A DNA stretch of 11,340 nt from Pseudomonadota bacterium (GTDB lineage Bacteria > Pseudomonadota > Gammaproteobacteria > Burkholderiales > Rhodocyclaceae), in assembly GCA_009778425.1 (NCBI GenBank), contig WRJU01000209.1, positions 1 through 11,340 on the forward strand. The letters run 5' to 3'. This document shows, piece by piece, positions 6,330-11,340 of the stretch. A model generated the notes under the pieces. It made no database searches. It saw nothing but the letters and a program-made list of their open reading frames with translations, and had not been told where the DNA came from. Each line of letters opens with the position of its first letter. Position 1 is the stretch's first letter. Position numbers and translations under genes: made by a program.

Positions 6330-7334
6330 TCACAGAGATGTGAGGAAATCCATGACTCCCTTGGGCGGTCGGTATCGTGCTTGCTTTATTTCTGGCTGCT
6401 TCAAACGGGCCAGCGCCCGCTCCTTCATCGCCAAGTCAGCTTCCACATATTGATGAGTGGTCACAGGACTCTCATGCCCGAGCCATAATGCGATCTCAAC
6501 CGGATCAATGCCGGATTGCAATAAACACATCGCGGTTGAGTGGCGGATGATGTGCGGGGAGATTCGCATCTCTTTTAACTCTGGGTACCGATTTGCCGCA
6601 GCATCGACGGCAAGTTTCAGGCGCAGAACCACGTTAACCCGCGTCATTGCTTGCCCGTCGCGCCGTGGCAGGAGCGGCGTATCGGCATGAAGCTGCGGGT
6701 TGTGTTTCAGCCATTGGCGGACTGCTGTGGCCGTACTCTTCCATAATGGCAATGACCGCTGCTTGCGCCCCTTTCCGCGAAGCCGGATGTGGTTGCTCGG
6801 CCCGAGTTCGACATCGGAGACCCGTACACCGATGATTTCCGAAACGCGTGCGCCGGTGTTAAACAACAAGGAGAACATGAGCCGGTCACGCTGCCCCACC
6901 CAGGTGTCAGTCGGAACATCCATGATGGCCAGCATCTGCTTGTGTGGTACGAAACCCAGCATCGGCCTGTCGAAACGCTTCATTGGCACAGTGCGCGCCT
7001 GCTCAATGGTGGCAAGGTTGATCAAGTCGCGCCTGGCGGCAAACTTCAGGAAGGAACGGATGGCTGCAAGTCTGCTGTTGCGGGTTCTGACGCAGTTTTT
7101 GCGCTCAAGCTCCAGATAATCCAAGAACCCGGCGAGAAACTCGGCGTTCAAATCAGTGAGCTTGAAGTGGTGATATTGGATTGCCTTCGTTTTCTCGGCA
7201 TAGTTGAGCATCATCACGAACGTGTCACGGTAGGCCGCTATGGTCTGGGGGCTGAGTGCCCGCTGGTTGAGCGCATACGAACCGAAGAACTCTTGCACTA
7301 AATCAGCGAAACTGGGTGCCGGTTTCTGGCTCAT
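6330..7334 (-). CDS. ritC: RIT tyrosine recombinase, third gene of the trio
   Basis: 334 residues. An N-terminal SAM-like core-binding domain (about 8-105, with LSPQTIAAYRDTFVMMLNYA) precedes a XerC/D-like catalytic domain. The catalytic set is complete by inspection: Arg163 (GARVSE), Lys188 (GKGRK), His261 and Arg264 (HIIRH), His287 (LGHESP) and Tyr296 (HQYVEAD). The start ATG overlaps the stop of the second recombinase as ATGA (7331-7334), so translation is probably coupled. Each RIT protein belongs to a different recombinase subfamily and the three are thought to act together. The symbol is given by position in the operon, not by subfamily analysis. Confidence 0.88.
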   Translation of the reverse strand: MSQKPAPSFADLVQEFFGSYALNQRALSPQTIAAYRDTFVMMLNYAEKTKAIQYHHFKLTDLNAEFLAGFLDYLELERKNCVRTRNSRLAAIRSFLKFAARRDLINLATIEQARTVPMKRFDRPMLGFVPHKQMLAIMDVPTDTWVGQRDRLMFSLLFNTGARVSEIIGVRVSDVELGPSNHIRLRGKGRKQRSLPLWKSTATAVRQWLKHNPQLHADTPLLPRRDGQAMTRVNVVLRLKLAVDAAANRYPELKEMRISPHIIRHSTAMCLLQSGIDPVEIALWLGHESPVTTHQYVEADLAMKERALARLKQPEIKQARYRPPKGVMDFLTSL

Positions 7335-8284
7335 GTCAGTTCCCCCGTAGTAACGAAGGACTCAAACCTTGCGCTAATCAAATCCATCAGTTCAGGAACA
7401 CCAGAGAGGTACCAATAGGTGCTGGAAATCTTGCCGTGACCAAGATAGGTACATAACCAATAGACCCCTTGGTCAATCAACTGCCCCTCCTCACGCCATC
7501 GCTGCAACCGCCGGACGGCGAAAGTGTGCCGAAGGTCATGGATGCGTGGTATCGGGTGGTCGCCACGGCTTTGCCAACCCATAAACGTTCGTAACTGATG
7601 AAAGGCATGACTGACTGCGCTTGCTGAAAGGCAAAAACCATCGTCCGCCATAAAGAAGGCGGCACTTTTGCCAGAGTGGAAATAACACTCGCGTGACTGA
7701 CGGTACAGGGCCAGCGCATCCACCGTACTGGGATGCAATGGCAGGCAACGGGACTTTTTGAACTTGGTTTCGCGTATAGTGATCGTCCCGGCATCAAGGT
7801 CGACATCGCTCACCGTCAGGTTCAATGCTTCAGACAAACGCAGGCCTGCCGCAGCAATCAAGCCAAACAGCGTACGGTAGGTAAACGGGCGGAGTCCGTT
7901 TCTCGGTTCAAGGCGCTTGGTTGCCTCAAGAAGTTCAACGATTTCCTGGTCGGTATAAATATGTGGCACCGGACGCCGCCTTTCACGACCGAGAACGCCA
8001 GGTTCAGGGATGTAGGAATCTGGCTGGAATTGCCGATAGTACGAGGTAAAAGGACGTATTTTCATCAGCCGCCCAGCAGCAGTGACTTCAGAGGTACGTC
8101 TCACATGCTCGCAGGCCCAGCCTAGAACCAATTCCTGCGTCAGTGGGCCGCAGTGATTGCGCTCATCGGCATAGCGTGCAAAGCGCAACAAATTCTTTCC
8201 CTGTTCGATCAACTCAAACCCCAGGGATCGGCGCTCATCAAGGTAGCGGCCTACAGCGGCCTTCATGGAGTTTAGCTTGTTCAT
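7331..8284 (-). CDS. ritB: RIT tyrosine recombinase, second gene of the trio
   Basis: 317 residues. The N-terminal core-binding region (MKAAVGRYLDERRSLGFELI) leads to a catalytic domain with Arg149 (AAGLRLSE), Lys174 (ETKFKKSR), His249 and Arg252 (HDLRHTF), His283 (LGHGKISS) and the likely nucleophile Tyr292 (TYWYLS). A neighbouring tyrosine at 290 is less likely by spacing. The gene overlaps both neighbours by 4 bases (8281-8284 upstream, 7331-7334 downstream), giving a tightly coupled operon. It has no features of a phage or integron integrase with an adjacent att site. The symbol is by operon position. Confidence 0.88.
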   Translation of the reverse strand: MNKLNSMKAAVGRYLDERRSLGFELIEQGKNLLRFARYADERNHCGPLTQELVLGWACEHVRRTSEVTAAGRLMKIRPFTSYYRQFQPDSYIPEPGVLGRERRRPVPHIYTDQEIVELLEATKRLEPRNGLRPFTYRTLFGLIAAAGLRLSEALNLTVSDVDLDAGTITIRETKFKKSRCLPLHPSTVDALALYRQSRECYFHSGKSAAFFMADDGFCLSASAVSHAFHQLRTFMGWQSRGDHPIPRIHDLRHTFAVRRLQRWREEGQLIDQGVYWLCTYLGHGKISSTYWYLSGVPELMDLISARFESFVTTGELT

Positions 8285-9507
8285 GTCGGACTCCCCGGCC
8301 AGGGCATCGCTACTGCGGCAAGCCTCGTAAGATCAACTTTGGCGTAGATCATTGAGGTATTGAGAGACCGATGTCTTAAGACATCGGCAACCTCCTTCAG
8401 CGTTCCACCCGCGTTCAGGAGCCTGCATGCAAAGGTATGTCGCAGAATGTGCGGCCTGATGCAAGGCAAGCCTGCCCGTTGGCAGGCTCCCGCGATGACT
8501 CTGATGACCGCCATGCGGGTGACCGGCTTATCCACTGGCGCGTGGAGCCGGACAAATACCCGGCGATTATTGGTTTGGGGCCGTTCCAACCTGATGTATT
8601 CGGCGATGGCCGTACCCGTTACATGAGGTAAGGGCAGGACATCTGTTCGGCGCGACTTGGCCTTGTTAATACGCACTGTGCCTGCTGCCCAGTCAATATC
8701 GTCAAGCGCCAAGGAAGTAATCTCACTGCTGCGAAGCCCAAGATCAACTGCGCATCTGATAATCGCGTAGCCGCGATGACGCGAAGGCGTGCCGGGAGGG
8801 AAGGCATCAAGCAAACGCTGTAGATCATCAGATGATAGTGTCTTGGGCAGTACCGCCAGACGCCAGCATGCAGGCGACATCACGATGGGTGTGAGATGCT
8901 CGACGCTCTCACCTTGGAATGCCCGGAAACGCAAATAGCTGCGGACGGCTTTGACGACGCTTTGGATGGTGGCAATGCTCAGCCGTGATTGCGCTTGGTG
9001 GAGGAACCGCCTGAGTTGATTCGGCGAGGGCAAGGCTGTCCCTGTCATCAATAAGAGTGGGCGCACGAAGTGAATCTTCCAGCGCCGTGTGCCGTAAGCC
9101 AAACCCTTTGCGTGTTCCAGATAGTGATCGAACAGTTGAAGATGCTCGTCGACTTGGCTGAGTGATCCGGCATCGAGCCGAACACCCGTTTTGACGACAA
9201 CGGCAATCAAGTGATTCAAGGCTGCGCGAAGGTCTCGCAACTTGCGAATAACTGGATAGCCACATCTGCATTGTGGAAGATGCCGATAGAGAAAGCGATC
9301 AACCTGGCGGACGAGGCCGGAAAGTTCAAACTGCTGGGATGCCGCCCAAAGCGTGAAATGGGAGAGGCTGCTGAGGTGCTTTCGCATACCGGCCGGGGCA
9401 TACCCTTGTTCGCACAAGCAATCCAGATACGGCTGCGCAAATTGACTCAAGGAACTGGCACGAAGCCGTTTTGCGGCCGAAGGCGCTGCAAACTTAAAGA
9501 CATCCAT
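8281..9507 (-). CDS. ritA: RIT tyrosine recombinase, first gene of the trio
   Basis: 408 residues from ATG at 9507. That start is preceded by GGAGAAGAGAAA, a good ribosome binding site. A TTG at 9549 would add 14 residues but would absorb that site into coding sequence, so I reject it. The N-terminal region includes SSLSQFAQPYLDCLCEQGYA and a Cys pair near residues 80-82 (QCRCG). The catalytic domain shows Arg259 (LGLRSSE), Lys284 (NKAKSRR), His353 and Arg356 (HILRH), His379 (RHRSLN) and Tyr388 (SMIYAKVD), so it appears active. The stop overlaps the next gene's start as ATGA (8281-8284). Expression of the trio probably depends on this leader, whose ribosome site lies in an inverted repeat (9513-9560). 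Confidence 0.88.
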   Translation of the reverse strand: MDVFKFAAPSAAKRLRASSLSQFAQPYLDCLCEQGYAPAGMRKHLSSLSHFTLWAASQQFELSGLVRQVDRFLYRHLPQCRCGYPVIRKLRDLRAALNHLIAVVVKTGVRLDAGSLSQVDEHLQLFDHYLEHAKGLAYGTRRWKIHFVRPLLLMTGTALPSPNQLRRFLHQAQSRLSIATIQSVVKAVRSYLRFRAFQGESVEHLTPIVMSPACWRLAVLPKTLSSDDLQRLLDAFPPGTPSRHRGYAIIRCAVDLGLRSSEITSLALDDIDWAAGTVRINKAKSRRTDVLPLPHVTGTAIAEYIRLERPQTNNRRVFVRLHAPVDKPVTRMAVIRVIAGACQRAGLPCIRPHILRHTFACRLLNAGGTLKEVADVLRHRSLNTSMIYAKVDLTRLAAVAMPWPGSPT

Positions 9508-9512
9508 TTTCT

Positions 9513-9560
9513 CTTCTCCTGTACAGGCCAGACAGCGGGATGCTGCCAAGACAGGAGAAG
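9513..9560 (-). promoter_or_regulatory. Inverted repeat that can sequester the ritA ribosome binding site
   Basis: CTTCTCCTGT (9513-9522) and ACAGGAGAAG (9551-9560) are perfect 10-bp complements. In the minus-strand transcript the upstream arm (5'-CTTCTCCTGT) would pair with the downstream arm that contains GGAGAAG, the likely Shine-Dalgarno of ritA at 9507. A partial inner pairing (GGCAGC with GCTGTC) would extend the stem. The structure could hold down translation of the first recombinase and, through the ATGA overlaps, of all three. A DNA-level role as a subterminal recombinase-binding repeat is the alternative; a CCTGTACAGG palindrome also lies at 9519-9528. Confidence 0.55.
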
Positions 9561-9566
9561 CAATTT

Positions 9567-9592
9567 ATTATGTTAAGTCAATACGCTGTCCA
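9567..9592 (-). promoter_or_regulatory. Tentative promoter of the RIT operon
   Basis: On the minus strand CATAAT (9572-9567) is a fair -10 and would place the transcript start near 9560, at the edge of the ritA leader hairpin. The best -35-like hexamer is TGGACA (9592-9587), but the spacing of 14 is too short. The region is AT-rich and is the only non-coding upstream space in the element. This is weak evidence. Confidence 0.22.
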
Positions 9593-9644
9593 TTCACTTG
9601 AATCGAAGCTGAGGAAAGCAGATTGATGTGGGCATACGATTTGA

Positions 9645-9676
9645 ATTTACATAAAAACAGGCTTAACCTAAGCGCC
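9645..9676 (-). repeat. RIT right terminal inverted repeat
   Basis: Read on the minus strand the repeat starts GGCGCTTAGGTTAAG and ends TATGTAAAT, differing from the left copy at one of 32 positions. The plus-strand flank GAGTTCTGCGC follows at 9677 and shows no copy of the left-border palindrome. Confidence 0.9.
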
Positions 9677-9892
9677 GAGTTCTGCGCTACTTGCCCGAAG
9701 GGGCAGACTGGTCCTGCGCGTTTTCGGCAGTGCTGTACGGTTGTGGGGACTTGGAGCGATGTAGTTGACGCATTTGAGCGTAGCCATAGGGAATACTGGA
9801 CAGAGGTTTTTGACGCCATCACCGACAAGCGGCTTATCGGGCCGCTTGCTCCGGGTTCGCAGATGACAGATTTGGTTCGCCAAGGTCTCTAA
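9677..9892 (+). pseudogene. 3' gene fragment adjoining the RIT right end, unknown function
   Basis: An open frame enters from inside the RIT repeat and runs to TAA 9890-9892. The part outside the element encodes 71 residues beginning EFCATCPKGQTGPARFRQCC and continuing through WSDVVDAFERSHREYWTEVF to TDLVRQGL. It reads like genuine protein, with a cysteine-rich start and an amphipathic middle, but I recognise no family. An ATG at 9626 inside the RIT would give an 88-residue fusion through the terminal repeat, which looks accidental. It is probably the tail of a gene broken by RIT insertion. Its stop overlaps by 2 bases the stop of the oppositely oriented conjugation ATPase. Confidence 0.4.
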
Positions 9893-11340
9893 GTCACGAA
9901 CTCGATCCCCCGCGCCTGGTCGATGCCCTGAGATATTTTGACCGCCGCTTCCAGCTCCGTACAGCCCTGCTGACGCATGATCTGGGCGCGCTCGGCTTTT
10001 TCTTCCGGCTCGGTCTGCGCCAGCGCGAGCGCCAAGCTCGGCGGTACCGCCCGGAACAGCACCTCCATCGACTTCGACAAAATCACCCCCTCCGAATACT
10101 TCCCCGACTCTTTCCGGGTAGATAGCATCAGCGCCTTCTGTGCGGGGGAGAGTTCCCTGAAACGCGCGATCTTTTCCACCTCATCGGGCGGCATGGAAAG
10201 GCAAATCCACCACTCGATCATGTTCAACATCGCCTCTGCCGATTTGGGGAAATCGTCGAGGTTTTGGGTGGCCAGCCAGAACCACGCGCCGAGCTTTCTC
10301 CACATTTTCGTGATTTTCACGGCAAACGGGGAGAGCAGAGGGTTTTTGAGGATGATGTGCCCTTCGTCAGTGGCCGACACGATGGGGCGACCCTTCATCT
10401 GGTCGCGCTCTGCGATGTTGTTGATCGTGTTGAGGAGCGAGACGTAGGCAATGGAGAGCTGCGCGTTGTAGCCCTCGCGGGCAAACGTGGCGAGATCCAC
10501 GATGGTGATGTCGGCCTCCGGCCAGGGTGTGCCGGGGCGGTCGAACATTTCGCCGTCCGCGCCTTGGCAGAAGATGCCCATCGCCTCGGCCATCTCCAAC
10601 AGGCGGTTGCGGCGCGCTTCCGGCAAGGATGTGTCACGCGCAGCGTCCCGCATCGCTCCGCACACATCGCGCGTGAGTACGCCTCGTTTCTCGTTGTGCG
10701 CGCTTTGTGCGGCAGCCATGATGCACTGTCGGATCAACCCCCGGTCGGCGCGCGTGAGCCGCGCTTCCTCTTTTTCCTCTCCGCCGGTAATCATCAACCG
10801 CGCGGTAATCTCCAGTTCCCCCAACACGTCGCGCTGCTCGTCGGCGTTGTCCCCTTCATCGTCTCCCACGTCTGTGGTTTGCGGGGCGTTGATCAGGCGC
10901 AGCGCGTCGGCAAAGGGTGCCAGGCTGATCCCGGAACCGGGGGCGAGCCTGACGCGGTGGACTGTGAGGCCGAGGCTCGCCGCGTATTCTCCGAAGAGCC
11001 CAAAACTGTTGCCCGCCTCAATCACGTAGAGCCTGGGGCGGTAGATTGCGATGAGTTGCATGAGCATGCCAATCAACGTGGCGGATTTGCCGGAACCTGT
11101 CGGGCCAAAGATAAACAGGTGTGCGTTCATCTGCCGGTCAAGGCGATTCAGGGGGTCGAACGTCACCACCCCGCCCCCCCGGTTGAAGAACGAGATGCCG
11201 GGATGTCCCGTACCCGTTGACCGGCCCCAGACCGGGGACAAGTTGGTCGTGTGCTGCGCAAACATCAGTTGCGTGTACCACTGCCGTTTGTCGGCGGCAG
11301 GGTCATAGACACAGGGGAGCCAGCGCAGGTAGGAATTCAG
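9889..11340 (-). CDS. Conjugative transfer ATPase, VirB4/TraC-like, PFL_4706 type (5' partial)
   Basis: 483 residues of the C-terminal part are visible. The frame stays open to the right edge, and the ATG at 11265 is internal. The sequence entering the window (LNSYLRWLPCVYDPAADKRQ) and the following HPGISFFNRGG and FDPLNRLDRQMNAHL are characteristic of the TIGR03744 family, the VirB4-like ATPase of ICE-type conjugation systems. Walker A is GPTGSGKS (about residues 79-86 of the visible part). A Walker B-like VSATDEGHIIL lies further on. An acidic Asp/Glu-rich insertion near DVGDDEGDNADEQ follows the first conserved region. The protein powers assembly of the type IV secretion apparatus at the inner membrane; full-length members are about 950 residues. 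Further transfer genes should lie to the right. Downstream the unit ends tail to tail with a plus-strand gene fragment. Confidence 0.88.
   Translation of the reverse strand: MNSYLRWLPCVYDPAADKRQWYTQLMFAQHTTNLSPVWGRSTGTGHPGISFFNRGGGVVTFDPLNRLDRQMNAHLFIFGPTGSGKSATLIGMLMQLIAIYRPRLYVIEAGNSFGLFGEYAASLGLTVHRVRLAPGSGISLAPFADALRLINAPQTTDVGDDEGDNADEQRDVLGELEITARLMITGGEEKEEARLTRADRGLIRQCIMAAAQSAHNEKRGVLTRDVCGAMRDAARDTSLPEARRNRLLEMAEAMGIFCQGADGEMFDRPGTPWPEADITIVDLATFAREGYNAQLSIAYVSLLNTINNIAERDQMKGRPIVSATDEGHIILKNPLLSPFAVKITKMWRKLGAWFWLATQNLDDFPKSAEAMLNMIEWWICLSMPPDEVEKIARFRELSPAQKALMLSTRKESGKYSEGVILSKSMEVLFRAVPPSLALALAQTEPEEKAERAQIMRQQGCTELEAAVKISQGIDQARGIEFVT

Larger units (their letters stand above)
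6228..9676 (-). mobile_element. Recombinase-in-Trio (RIT) element, complete
   Basis: Three consecutive tyrosine recombinase genes in one orientation, each overlapping the next by 4 bases, are enclosed by 32-bp terminal inverted repeats with 31 matches. This arrangement is the hallmark of RIT elements described in Proteobacteria and other phyla. The element carries no cargo. All three recombinases keep their catalytic residues and the ends are nearly identical, so it appears intact and possibly recently mobile. Outer flanks differ and show no obvious direct target duplication. The exact ends could be off by a few bases, because the left repeat shares GGC with the flanking palindrome. Confidence 0.9.

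Noticed and set aside
9508..9549. TTG start for the first recombinase at 9549
   Set aside because: It would place the strong Shine-Dalgarno and hairpin inside the coding sequence; ATG 9507 is well supported.
6066..9724. Direct target duplication flanking the RIT (CTGCGCGTTTT near 6074 and near 9714)
   Set aside because: The 11-base match lies about 150 bp and about 40 bp from the respective ends, not at the borders. It is probably chance.
11037..11047. GGCGGTAG-att, matching an RfaH ops consensus
   Set aside because: It is on the strand antisense to the ATPase gene, with no plus-strand operon following. An 8-base match in GC-rich coding DNA is easily chance.
10264..11220. Long plus-strand ORF (318 codons) opposite the conjugation ATPase
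   Set aside because: It lies wholly antisense to a gene with clear family motifs. Its translation is rich in Arg/Gly/His with no recognisable domain, as expected in GC-rich antisense frames.

Overview
The window looks like an accessory or recombination-rich stretch of a proteobacterial chromosome, most likely a beta- or gammaproteobacterium. The basis is a proteobacterial-type TssG/ClpV pair, an RfaH-like antiterminator, a conjugation ATPase of the ICE (PFL_4706/TIGR03744) type and moderately GC-rich coding DNA. The species cannot be named from sequence alone.

Left part (1-1380): remains of a type VI secretion (T6SS) effector-immunity region. A partial Tli4-like immunity protein is open at the left edge and stops at an in-frame TAG (931-933). 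The same frame continues without another stop to 1185 and encodes what looks like its normal C-terminal domain. A 46-residue lipoprotein follows (1227-1367). Convergent to these is nadS (1381-1677, minus), an HTH antitoxin with no partner toxin beside it.

Middle (1788-6074, plus): tssG, tssH (clpV) and an rfaH-like gene, apparently one transcription unit. TssG is a baseplate protein, and TssH is the AAA+ unfoldase that recycles the contracted sheath. The RfaH paralogue starts 4 bases after tssH and is probably an operon-specific antiterminator. tssF, the usual partner of tssG, is absent, so this is only part of a T6SS cluster.

Right-middle (6228-9676): a complete Recombinase-in-Trio (RIT) element of about 3.45 kb. 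It holds three tyrosine recombinase genes on the minus strand, each overlapping the next by ATGA and each with a full catalytic set. Terminal inverted repeats of 32 bp (31 matching) bound it. The first gene's ribosome binding site lies in a perfect 10-bp inverted repeat that could sequester it. A perfect 13-bp-arm palindrome sits at the left border.

Right part (9677-11340): a short plus-strand 3' gene fragment that begins at the RIT border, tail to tail with the C-terminal part of a VirB4/TraC-like conjugation ATPase (minus, open at the right edge). The RIT therefore separates a T6SS segment from an integrative conjugative element (ICE) transfer module. Either the T6SS piece is ICE cargo, or the RIT marks a rearrangement junction.
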